The notes below the pieces were generated by a model. The model had not been told where the DNA came from and ran no database searches. It was given only the letters and a program-made list of their open reading frames with translations. DNA of 64,000 bases from Erysipelotrichaceae bacterium (GTDB lineage Bacteria > Bacillota_I > Bacilli_A > Erysipelotrichales > Erysipelotrichaceae): NCBI GenBank assembly GCA_017404785.1, contig JAFRBQ010000019.1:124001-188000 (forward strand), written 5' to 3'. Below are positions 33,211 through 40,440 of this stretch, one piece after another. A program made the translations under genes and the position numbers. Positions within the stretch are counted from its first letter, which is position 1; each line of letters starts with the position of its first letter.

Positions 33211-33909
33211 ATGGAAAAAGCACAATTAAGAAGACCGTTCTTTGTATGCAACCCTAAAGCATACCTCTATGGCGAAGATACACTGAAACTGGCAAGAAAA
33301 TGCGAAGAATTGGCTGTAAGATACGATTTTGATGTCATCTATACCGCTCAGCATGTCGACCTGGCGATGATCGCCAAAGAATGTCCGCATCTGATCGTCA
33401 CTGCTCAGCACATGGAATCATTAAAGCCTGGTAGAGGCATGGGTCACATCCTTCCTGAAGCTTTAAAAGCTGCAGGTGTAAAAGCCACATTCCTCAATCA
33501 TGCAGAAAATCCTATGACGATCAATGAACTGGCAAAGACGATCGAAAGAGCCAATGAACTTGGCTTGCTGACGATCGTATGCTCAAATGAAGAAGCTGAC
33601 ACCAGAGCTATCGCTGAACTTCATCCTGACTGCATGGTTTGTGAACTGACAAGCCTGATCGGAACAGGCACTACAGCCGACGAATCTTACATGGTCGCTA
33701 CCAACAACATCGTCAAATCCGTGTCTCCTGAAACAAAGACACTTCAGGCAGCAGGCATTTCGACTGGTGATGATGTCTATAAGGCCATCAAATCAGGTGC
33801 TGATGCTACAGGCGGCACAAGCGGTATCGTTGCTGCACCGGATCCGATCGCAAAACTTGAAGAGATGTTTGAAGCTCTGGACAGAGCCAGAAAAGATTTC
33901 TGTCAGTAG
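33211..33909 (+). CDS. Archaeal-type short triosephosphate isomerase homologue
   Basis: This 232-residue TIM barrel aligns best with the short triosephosphate isomerases of archaea, not with the 250-residue bacterial TpiA. The three catalytic residues are in place: Lys in CNPKAY, His in FLNHAENP, and Glu in VCELTSLIGTG, which corresponds to the E-P-P-E-L-I-G-T-G segment of archaeal forms. The phosphate loop is AAGISTGDD. It follows the aldolase by four bases, so it would equilibrate the two triose products of this pathway. A related barrel with another isomerase substrate is an alternative. Confidence 0.82.
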   Translation: MEKAQLRRPFFVCNPKAYLYGEDTLKLARKCEELAVRYDFDVIYTAQHVDLAMIAKECPHLIVTAQHMESLKPGRGMGHILPEALKAAGVKATFLNHAENPMTINELAKTIERANELGLLTIVCSNEEADTRAIAELHPDCMVCELTSLIGTGTTADESYMVATNNIVKSVSPETKTLQAAGISTGDDVYKAIKSGADATGGTSGIVAAPDPIAKLEEMFEALDRARKDFCQ

Positions 33910-33937
33910 ATAAGATCTCAACATTAAATTATTAAAG

Positions 33938-33970
33938 AATCCTGCAGTTTATTTCTGCAGGATTTCTTTT
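33938..33970 (+). terminator. Terminator of the IIA-aldolase-isomerase unit
   Basis: AATCCTGCAG / CTGCAGGATT forms a 10-bp stem with a seven-base loop and T-rich tail. Confidence 0.92.
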
Positions 33971-34042
33971 ATAGGATAAAACCATAAATAATATTGTTAT
34001 AATAATAAAAAGGGAAAAAAGTTATAATTCACTTTTTTAGTT

Positions 34043-35416
34043 ATGAATAGGAACAGGTCATTCAGTTTTATAAGGATATTCATCATGGCATTTGGCTTAA
34101 TGCTGTTTTTGACTAATGTTGTTCTTGGTGTTGTTATGATGAAACAGTCGACAAATATTATTCAGGAACTTGTCAGAAAGAATATGCTGAGCCTTTCAAA
34201 TACAGCAGCCGATATTCTGGATGGCGATGCCTTGGGAGCTTTAACTGAGGAAGATGTTGGGTTTGAGGTCTACAATGAGATCTATGATGATCTTACATCT
34301 TTCCAGAATAATATCGATATCGAATATATCTATGCTGTCCGCAAGATCGATGACAATCATTTTATCTTTACAGTCGATCCTGATCCGGAAGATCCTGCCG
34401 AATTTGGCGAGGAAGTTCTGGTCACTGAAGCTCTTATTTCGGCAGGAAACGGAGTCGCGATGGTCGACAATTCTCCTGCTCAGGATGAATGGGGCAATTT
34501 CTACAGTTCCTACAGTCCGGTATTTGATTCCAAGGGCAATATTGCCGGGATCGTAGGTATCGACTTCAATTCCGACTGGTATGATCTGCAGATAAGAGAA
34601 CATACTATCTCAATTGCCATATTGACAGCCGCTTCGATAGCCGTTGGTGGATTGATCATCTTTATTCTTATTTCCAATATCCGTAGACGTTTTGATTTTA
34701 TAAGCAACGAATTGTCTGTATTATCAAATGACGTAGATGCTCTTACAAAGGAGATCACATCTCGTAATGACTATAAGGAAAGCATTGAAAATAATACTTC
34801 TGACAAGGAAGAATCGATTGATGAAGCGGGAGATGAGATCGAATTGCTTGGTGAAAAACTTCATTCAATGCATAACGAACTGGATAATTATCTCAGTTTC
34901 GTAAGAGAAAAGGCCAATACTGATGCTCTGACACTTGTAGGGAATACCACTTCCTATACAGAAAGACTAAAGGGGATCGAAGAAAAGATCACCGATAAGA
35001 GTGCTGATTTCTCGATCACGATCTTCGATATCAATGATCTCAAGGGTATCAATGACTATTATGGCCATCAGTATGGTGACCTGATCATAAAGGCAGCTGC
35101 CGATTCACTGAGTTCGGTGTTTGGTATAGAAGATGTCTACAGGATCGGTGGTGATGAGTTCATTGTCATCAAAGAGAATATGGATCTCAAACAGATGAAA
35201 GAGAAGGTAAAAGAAGTTAACAGCAAAATCAAACTTTATGATGAAACGGAAATGGAACATAAAGGAACACTCTCTTTATCTGCCGGATCAACTGCCTATA
35301 ATCCTAAAAAAGACCGGAATTTCCGTGAAATATTCAAAAGAGCTGACGATCTGATGTACAGCAACAAGAAAAAACATTATGATCACTTTCATAAAATGAA
35401 AGAGACATATCACTAA
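34043..35416 (+). CDS. Membrane diguanylate cyclase with Cache-type sensor
   Basis: This 457-residue protein has a helix at about 10-30, an extracytoplasmic Cache-type domain (about 35-185, ending SKGNIAGIVGIDFNS), a second helix (about 190-213), a helical signalling linker and a GGDEF domain (about 290-450). The active-site signature YRIGGDEFIVI is intact and the substrate motif DINDLKGINDYYGH is present, so c-di-GMP synthesis is expected. It sits between PTS gene blocks and has its own promoter-like sequence (TATAAT at 34023-34028) with no clear ribosome site. Sensing of the sugar or a product is plausible. Confidence 0.9.
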   Translation: MNRNRSFSFIRIFIMAFGLMLFLTNVVLGVVMMKQSTNIIQELVRKNMLSLSNTAADILDGDALGALTEEDVGFEVYNEIYDDLTSFQNNIDIEYIYAVRKIDDNHFIFTVDPDPEDPAEFGEEVLVTEALISAGNGVAMVDNSPAQDEWGNFYSSYSPVFDSKGNIAGIVGIDFNSDWYDLQIREHTISIAILTAASIAVGGLIIFILISNIRRRFDFISNELSVLSNDVDALTKEITSRNDYKESIENNTSDKEESIDEAGDEIELLGEKLHSMHNELDNYLSFVREKANTDALTLVGNTTSYTERLKGIEEKITDKSADFSITIFDINDLKGINDYYGHQYGDLIIKAAADSLSSVFGIEDVYRIGGDEFIVIKENMDLKQMKEKVKEVNSKIKLYDETEMEHKGTLSLSAGSTAYNPKKDRNFREIFKRADDLMYSNKKKHYDHFHKMKETYH

Positions 35417-35468
35417 ATATACTTATTAGAAGAATATTCATACTTGTGATAAAAATAACTATTTCCTA

Positions 35469-35495
35469 TTGCAAGTCCGCTAATAGTGATATAAT
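35469..35495 (+). promoter_or_regulatory. Promoter of the PTS IIB-IIC genes
   Basis: An extended -10 (TGA-TATAAT, 35487-35495) is preceded by TTGCAA (35469-35474), with a short 15-base spacer. Confidence 0.7.
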
Positions 35496-35503
35496 AACAA
35501 TGT

Positions 35504-35519
35504 ATGTAAGCAGTTACAT
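35504..35519. promoter_or_regulatory. CcpA-box-like (cre) operator just downstream of the PTS promoter
   Basis: ATGTAAGCAGTTACAT is a near-palindrome with 6-base arms. It matches the cre pattern TGWNANCGNTNWCA at all but one position (CA in place of the central CG). Its place right after the transcription start fits carbon catabolite repression of the PTS. Confidence 0.6.
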
Positions 35520-35544
35520 ATAATAGAAGAAAGGATTTTTTGAA

Positions 35545-35838
35545 ATGGCAATTAAGAAAATTTTATTATGTTGCGGTACTGGTGTTGCAACTTCAACTGT
35601 TGCAAACAGAAAACTCTGCGAAGAATTAGATAGAAGAGGCTTTAAGGGACAGTATATGGTTTCACAGTGCAAAGCTGTTGAAGTTCCTAGCAAATCTCCT
35701 AACTTTGATATCTGTGTAAGCACGATTGCGAATTCCTACAAGTGTGAATGCCCGATGGTTATAGCTACAGGCCTGATCCTCAATAGAGGCACTCAGGAAA
35801 TTTTTGACAAGATCTGTGAGATTTTGGAGTTTAAGTAA
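35545..35838 (+). CDS. PTS galactitol-type EIIB component
   Basis: This 97-residue IIB protein has the phosphorylated cysteine in its P-loop-like motif ILLCCGTGVATSTV (about residues 6-19). The second cysteine of the pair is the likely phosphorylation site by analogy with GatB. The rest (about 40-95) follows the flavodoxin-like fold of the family. It receives phosphate from the IIA encoded at 31878 and passes it to the sugar bound by IIC. Two hairpins separate it from the IIC gene. Confidence 0.92.
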   Translation: MAIKKILLCCGTGVATSTVANRKLCEELDRRGFKGQYMVSQCKAVEVPSKSPNFDICVSTIANSYKCECPMVIATGLILNRGTQEIFDKICEILEFK

Positions 35839-35858
35839 ACTTTATTTTTTTGGTGATT

Positions 35859-35878
35859 AGCAGGTTTTATGACCTGCT
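35859..35878 (+). terminator. Intercistronic hairpin between IIB and IIC
   Basis: AGCAGGT / ACCTGCT with a six-base loop is followed by only three T's. It may act as an attenuator or mRNA-stabilising element. Confidence 0.6.
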
Positions 35879-35884
35879 TTCATA

Positions 35885-35910
35885 TGTTAAGAGAAGGGAC
35901 TATCTTAACA
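35885..35910 (+). other. Second intercistronic hairpin before the IIC gene
   Basis: TGTTAAGA / TCTTAACA is an 8-bp inverted repeat with a 10-base loop, ending 14 bases before the AAGGAGG of the IIC gene. It could be an operator or an RNA stem controlling IIC translation or stability. Confidence 0.5.
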
Positions 35911-35933
35911 AAGTAATTATTTAAGGAGGAAAT

Positions 35934-37277
35934 ATGGATTTTATTGTTAACATTTTCAGTGCCATTTCTGGTGCTGGATCAACAGTAGTCATGCCTATCA
36001 TTATTGCCTTGATCGGTATTTGCATGGGCGCTGGTGTTGGTAAATCAATCCGTGGCGGTTTGATGGTTGGCGTAGGTCTGTTAGGCTTATCATTAACTAC
36101 CGGTTTGATGGGAACAATGGCTGATGCTGTTGCTTCTATGTCTGCAAGATTCGGCTTATCATTATCTACAATTGATATTGGTTGGCCAGCTGCTGCTGCT
36201 ATTGGTAACGCTACTACAGTAGGTACATTGATCATTCCAGTCTGCTTGGCTGTAAACATTGTCTTACTGCTCATTGGTGCTACTCAGACAGCTGATATCG
36301 ATATCTGGAACTATTGGCACTTTGCATTCACTGGTTCTTTGATCTCTATCGTTACTGGATCACTTCCTCTTGGACTGGTTGGCGCTATCTGTAACGAAAT
36401 CATCATCTTAGTACTTGGTGATATCACTGCTCCTTTAGCTGAAGAAACATTAGGTATGCCTGGTGTATCTATTCCTCACGGCTTTACAGCTGCATTCGTC
36501 CCATTTGCACTTGTATTGAACTGGATAATCGAAAAGATCCCTGGATTAAGAGATGTTGACTTAACACTTGATGGCTTACAGGAAAAATTCGGTGTCTTTG
36601 GTGAACCAATCATCGTCGGTTTCATCCTTGGCTTGATCATTGCTATCTTAGGTGGCTACAATGTTTCTGCTGCACTCAACTGCGCTGTTACAATGGCTGC
36701 TACAATGGTTCTTATTCCACGTATGGCTGCTTTACTGATGGAAGGCTTAATGCCTATCTCTGATGCTGCTGGTGCATTCATTGACAAGCACTTCGCTGGC
36801 AGAGGTAAGATCTATATCGGTCTTGACTCAGCTGTTGGTGTTGGTCACCCAATGACAATTGCTTTAGGTCTGCTTTGCGTTCCTATCCTTGTCTTACTGG
36901 CTGCTGTATTACCTGGAAACACAGTTATCCCAGCTGTTGACCTTGCTGTTTTACCTTATATCTTCGTATTGGTTATCCCAATCTGTAAGGGTAATGGTTT
37001 CAGAAGCTTCATCGTTGGTCTGGTATGCTGCATCTTAGGTTTATACATTGCTACTGACTTAGCTGCTCCAATCACTGCTGTTGCTAAATCAATCAACTTT
37101 GACTTAGGCGGTGCTGAATCTATTTCTTCAATCTGTGATGGTGCTAACCCATTAACCTGGGCATTATTCAAACTCTCTGGTTTAGGCACAACTCCTGCTA
37201 TGATTGCCTTCGTAGTAATCGGTTGCGCATGCGCTGTCTACAACTTCTTAAGAATTAGAAAAGAAAACGCTAAATAA
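35934..37277 (+). CDS. PTS galactitol-type EIIC permease
   Basis: This 447-residue integral membrane protein carries the sugar across while it is phosphorylated. It has about ten hydrophobic segments, with GatC-family features such as SGAGSTVVMPIIIALIGICM at the start, GNATTVGTLIIPVCLAVN, and GLDSAVGVGHPMTIALG in the second half. AAGGAGG provides a strong ribosome site. Codon use is biased towards a small set, as in nifJ and ribosomal genes, so it is probably highly expressed. The substrate is likely a hexitol or related sugar, by family only. Confidence 0.92.
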   Translation: MDFIVNIFSAISGAGSTVVMPIIIALIGICMGAGVGKSIRGGLMVGVGLLGLSLTTGLMGTMADAVASMSARFGLSLSTIDIGWPAAAAIGNATTVGTLIIPVCLAVNIVLLLIGATQTADIDIWNYWHFAFTGSLISIVTGSLPLGLVGAICNEIIILVLGDITAPLAEETLGMPGVSIPHGFTAAFVPFALVLNWIIEKIPGLRDVDLTLDGLQEKFGVFGEPIIVGFILGLIIAILGGYNVSAALNCAVTMAATMVLIPRMAALLMEGLMPISDAAGAFIDKHFAGRGKIYIGLDSAVGVGHPMTIALGLLCVPILVLLAAVLPGNTVIPAVDLAVLPYIFVLVIPICKGNGFRSFIVGLVCCILGLYIATDLAAPITAVAKSINFDLGGAESISSICDGANPLTWALFKLSGLGTTPAMIAFVVIGCACAVYNFLRIRKENAK

Positions 37278-37291
37278 TCAGAACTATTAAA

Positions 37292-37325
37292 AAGGGACAT
37301 TGAAAAATGTCCCTTCTTCTTTTGA
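37292..37325 (+). terminator. Terminator of the PTS IIB-IIC unit
   Basis: AAGGGACAT / ATGTCCCTT with a TGAAAA loop is followed by a T/C-rich tail. Confidence 0.8.
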
Positions 37326-37330
37326 GTTTT

Positions 37331-37819
37331 ATGAACAAGACTTATTATTACGACAAAAACAGATATAGCGTCAGAATTACGGGTATTGGCTACTTCGCAA
37401 TTTTTTTATTTGCATATGGTCTATATCGGATCTTTACAACTTCATCGATAGCTTATCTGGCGATCTGTGTGATATCTGCTTATATAATCTTTGAAACTTT
37501 CATTACCTGTGCCAATCCAAATAAAGTCACGATTACCGATAAGATGATCGTCTTTGAAGATCCAAGGCATTGTGACAAATACTACTGGAGCGAGATAAAG
37601 GACTTTAAGGTCAAGGAACTGCCAAATCGCAAACAGGTCTATATCCGTATCAACAGCAATGACTTTGAGCTTCTTAAAGGAAGGTACTGGGTCTTCTGCC
37701 TGTATTTCAATGACGGAGATGAACTCTATAACTTCTTCTTGGACAAGGAAGCTGAATATAATCCTGATACGCTGAAGACCAGAAACAGACTTGCTGCAAA
37801 AGCTGAAAAGAAGAAATAG
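37331..37819 (+). CDS. Unrecognised membrane protein with PH-like C-terminal domain
   Basis: This 162-residue protein has a short cytoplasmic N-terminus, two close hydrophobic helices (about residues 17-60), and a polar domain with alternating strands (VTITDKMIVFEDP, DFKVKELPNRKQVYI, FELLKG). The architecture resembles small bacterial PH-domain membrane proteins; no precise family is recognised. I start at ATG 37331, because an in-frame ATG at 37307 lies inside the terminator hairpin of the preceding operon. The C-terminus is a basic tail. No strong ribosome site is visible, so expression may be low. Confidence 0.65.
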   Translation: MNKTYYYDKNRYSVRITGIGYFAIFLFAYGLYRIFTTSSIAYLAICVISAYIIFETFITCANPNKVTITDKMIVFEDPRHCDKYYWSEIKDFKVKELPNRKQVYIRINSNDFELLKGRYWVFCLYFNDGDELYNFFLDKEAEYNPDTLKTRNRLAAKAEKKK

Positions 37820-37842
37820 AAAACAGAAAAAGGGGGATAAAT

Positions 37843-38367
37843 ATGGCTGTTTATAAGGAAGAAATCAATAACATTCAATCCAAGGGGACTACTCCTACTT
37901 ACATCAACATAACCAGTGAAGTAAGAGAGATCATCAAGAAGAGCGGTATTAAAGACGGTGTTGTACATGTTATATCACCGCATACTACATGTTCTGTCTT
38001 CTTTGAAGAATACGTTCATGATACGATGCCTAACGGCAAGGAATTCATCCAGCAGGATCTCGACAACTGCCTGGCTAAGATCATTCCTGATCAGAATGCC
38101 TGGGGTCAGTATTTCTATCCTGGTCTCAAGCACCTTGAAGAAGTTGAAGCATGGCCTGATTATCTGAAGTATCTGCCAAGTGGTACAAGAGAAGAACTCT
38201 GGAACGCTGACGCCCATCTCAAGGCTACAATCTTAGGAAACAGCGCGACCTTTGAAGTAGACAATGGTGAACTTGGCGTAGGCAAGACCGGTTATGTTTA
38301 CTTTGTCGATTTCGACAGAACTCATCCGCGTACCAGAAGATGTAAAGTCGTTGTCATAGGTGAATAG
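37843..38367 (+). CDS. YjbQ family (UPF0047) protein
   Basis: This 174-residue protein has the YjbQ fold and conserved metal-site residues: VHVISPHTTCSVFFEEYVH, then HLKATILGNSATFEVDNGEL, and a GKTGYVYFVDFD segment. Family members have been linked to a side activity of thiamine-phosphate synthesis, but the main role is unclear. GGGGG precedes the ATG. The C-terminal end is joined directly to the next oxidoreductase gene, whose ATG follows the stop with no gap. Confidence 0.88.
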   Translation: MAVYKEEINNIQSKGTTPTYINITSEVREIIKKSGIKDGVVHVISPHTTCSVFFEEYVHDTMPNGKEFIQQDLDNCLAKIIPDQNAWGQYFYPGLKHLEEVEAWPDYLKYLPSGTREELWNADAHLKATILGNSATFEVDNGELGVGKTGYVYFVDFDRTHPRTRRCKVVVIGE

Positions 38368-39357
38368 ATGAAACTGGGAATTATTGGAGCCGGGCTTATT
38401 GTAAATACTCTGCTTCAGTTTATCCACGAAGTAGACATTGAACTGACGGCAATTTCTGCCACACCACAGGAAATCGATAAATTGAATCAACTTAAGGCTG
38501 AACACGGTTTTAAGTATGTATATACCGATATCGATGAACTTCTTAAGAATGATGAGGTAGATACAGTATATCTGGGCGTAAATAATCAGCTTCATTATCT
38601 TTTCGGCAAGAAAGTTCTTGAAGCAGGCAAGAATCTGATCATGGAGAAACCTTTCTCTTCAAACTATGATCAGGCAAAGAAACTCTGCGATCTGGCAAAA
38701 GAGAAACATCTGTTCATCTTTGAAGCCATCTCAACGATCCATAATCCCAACTTCAAGAAAATCGAAGAACTTCTTCCAACCTTGGGAGATATCAAGATCG
38801 TCACGGTTAACTATACGCAATACTCATCGCGATATGATGCCTTCAAGGCTGGGGATGTACTACCGGCTTTTGATGTGAATAAATCCGGCGGTGCCTTGAT
38901 GGATCTTAATATCTACAATATCCATTTTGTCTTGAAACTCTTCGGACCTCCAAATGATGTTCATTATATAGCCAATATCGAAAGAGGCATCGATACATCA
39001 GGTATCCTGACGATGGAATATGACAGATTCAAAGTTGTATCTATTGCTGCCAAAGATTGCGGTGCACCATTCACCAACTGTATTCAGGGAAATCTTGGCG
39101 CTATATATACTGGATCTCCTTTATTTACACTGACGGATTTTGACTATCAGCTGAATAAGAAAGAGCCTGTACACTACGATCTGACGGGTAATGCCCATCG
39201 TATGAAACATGAATTCCTGGATTTCCTTGAGATGTTCAACAGCAATGATTACGATGGAGCCTATAAGCTTCTGGATCATTCAATGGAAGTCATGAAAGTC
39301 ATCACCAAAGCCAGAAAAGACATCGATCTGGTTTTCCCGGATGACAGCAATCTATAG
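38368..39357 (+). CDS. Gfo/Idh/MocA-family oxidoreductase
   Basis: This 329-residue NAD(P)-dependent oxidoreductase has the N-terminal Rossmann motif GIIGAGLIVNTLL (about residues 3-15), the conserved EKPF (about 93-96), and the C-terminal alpha/beta domain with DLNIYNIHFVLKLFG. Such enzymes act on sugars, inositols or related alcohols and aldehydes. It follows YjbQ directly and precedes a VOC protein by 11 bases. The substrate is unknown. Confidence 0.88.
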   Translation: MKLGIIGAGLIVNTLLQFIHEVDIELTAISATPQEIDKLNQLKAEHGFKYVYTDIDELLKNDEVDTVYLGVNNQLHYLFGKKVLEAGKNLIMEKPFSSNYDQAKKLCDLAKEKHLFIFEAISTIHNPNFKKIEELLPTLGDIKIVTVNYTQYSSRYDAFKAGDVLPAFDVNKSGGALMDLNIYNIHFVLKLFGPPNDVHYIANIERGIDTSGILTMEYDRFKVVSIAAKDCGAPFTNCIQGNLGAIYTGSPLFTLTDFDYQLNKKEPVHYDLTGNAHRMKHEFLDFLEMFNSNDYDGAYKLLDHSMEVMKVITKARKDIDLVFPDDSNL

Positions 39358-39368
39358 AAAGGATCCCT

Positions 39369-39737
39369 ATGATAAACGGATTGAATCATGTGGCATTGAT
39401 CATATCAAAAGAAGAATGCCTGGAATTCTATAAGAAACTCGGTTTTAGAGAAACAAAAAGAACAGTAAGACCGGAAAAGAATGACATTCTGATCATGATG
39501 GAGAATAAAGGAGCGGTTCTGGAAGTCTTCATCAAACCGGATGCACCGTTAAGACTTAATAAACCTGAAGCCTACGGTTGCAGACATCTGGCTTTTGATG
39601 TTGACAATGTTGACGAAATTCTTGAACTTCTGAAAGATTATGAATGCGAAAAGATCAGAACGACAGAGGAAGGCAGAAGATTCGTCTTCATCTCGGATCT
39701 CGATCACCAGCCGGTAGAATTTCTGGAAAAGATTTAA
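39369..39737 (+). CDS. VOC/glyoxalase-family protein
   Basis: This 122-residue protein has two beta-alpha-beta-beta-beta modules as in glyoxalase I relatives. GLNHVALIISKEECLEFYKKLG starts the first module, with the usual His, and GCRHLAFDVDNVDE and the D-H-Q-P-V-E-F-L-E end give the second set, with His and Glu as likely metal ligands. GAAAGGATCC provides a ribosome site. It is the last gene of a small operon with the MocA-family enzyme, which may share its substrate. Confidence 0.88.
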   Translation: MINGLNHVALIISKEECLEFYKKLGFRETKRTVRPEKNDILIMMENKGAVLEVFIKPDAPLRLNKPEAYGCRHLAFDVDNVDEILELLKDYECEKIRTTEEGRRFVFISDLDHQPVEFLEKI

Positions 39738-39760
39738 AAAAGTGCAGTAATGCACTTTTC
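39738..39760. terminator. Bidirectional terminator between the VOC gene and plsY
   Basis: AAAAGTGCA / TGCACTTTT with a GTAA loop has A's on one side and T's on the other, so it can serve both convergent genes. Confidence 0.9.
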
Positions 39761-40372
39761 TTATGAAGATTTCTTTTTGGAACCGATCTTTGATTCAGTT
39801 CCATTTCTGATCCTTTCAATATTGGCTGAATGCCTGTAGATGACAAAACACGCAAGACATACAAGCAGGATACCCACTTTTAAGTCTACAAATAATGAGA
39901 CACCAATGGCTGCTGAACTTACGCCTACCATCGATGATAATGAGACCATTTTTGATAGCAGCAGTGTTGCAAAGAAGGCGACGACCGGAACTAAGAAGGT
40001 CCAGATATATTCAAGAGTCACATAGATGGCCAAGCCTAAAAAATAACCGTAGGAAGATGCGACTGCCTTGCCGCCTTTGAATCCGGCAAAGATCGGGAAG
40101 CAATGTCCGATACATACGGCCAATCCGGCATACTGTTCATATCCCGGGCTTATTTTATTGACTATGATCATGACGATCAGAGCCTTCAAAGCATCCAGTA
40201 AAATGACGATGATACCGATCGGTCTGCCCAGGACTCTGCCAGCGTTTGTACCACCGGAATTGCCAGAGCCGTATTCTCTTATATCTTTGTGATAGAATAT
40301 TTTTCCGATCACAACGCCCCAAGGAATAGATCCAATCAGATATCCAATTATCAAGCTGATTAATATTTTCAT
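39761..40372 (-). CDS. plsY: Glycerol-3-phosphate acyltransferase
   Basis: PlsY moves an acyl group from acyl-phosphate to glycerol 3-phosphate, the first step of phospholipid synthesis. This 203-residue protein has about five membrane helices. Its three family motifs are visible: SIPWGVVIGK with GSGNSGGTNAGRVLG, GHCFPIFAGFKGGKAVAS (about 92-109), and the later membrane motif. Its ribosome site AAAAAAGGA and an extended -10 lie on the minus strand. It faces parE divergently, a common Firmicutes arrangement. Confidence 0.95.
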   Translation of the reverse strand: MKILISLIIGYLIGSIPWGVVIGKIFYHKDIREYGSGNSGGTNAGRVLGRPIGIIVILLDALKALIVMIIVNKISPGYEQYAGLAVCIGHCFPIFAGFKGGKAVASSYGYFLGLAIYVTLEYIWTFLVPVVAFFATLLLSKMVSLSSMVGVSSAAIGVSLFVDLKVGILLVCLACFVIYRHSANIERIRNGTESKIGSKKKSS

Positions 40373-40397
40373 AACAGGTCCTTTTTTACATTTAGTG

Positions 40398-40406
40398 ATT
40401 ATATCA
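40398..40406 (-). promoter_or_regulatory. Extended -10 promoter of plsY
   Basis: TGA-TATAAT reads on the minus strand about 26 bases upstream of the plsY start. It sits only 16 bases from the divergent parE -10 element. Confidence 0.7.
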
Positions 40407-40421
40407 CAGGGTATGATCTTA

Positions 40422-40430
40422 TGATATAAT
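40422..40430 (+). promoter_or_regulatory. Extended -10 promoter of parE
   Basis: TGA-TATAAT ends 10 bases before the parE ATG. The transcript would have a leader of only about four bases, with no ribosome site. Confidence 0.75.
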
Positions 40431-40440
40431 TTTACATGTT

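Noticed and set aside
37307-37330. ATG 37307 as the start of the PH-like membrane protein
   Set aside because: It is inside the 3' arm of the PTS terminator, and the extra residues are unlike a protein start.
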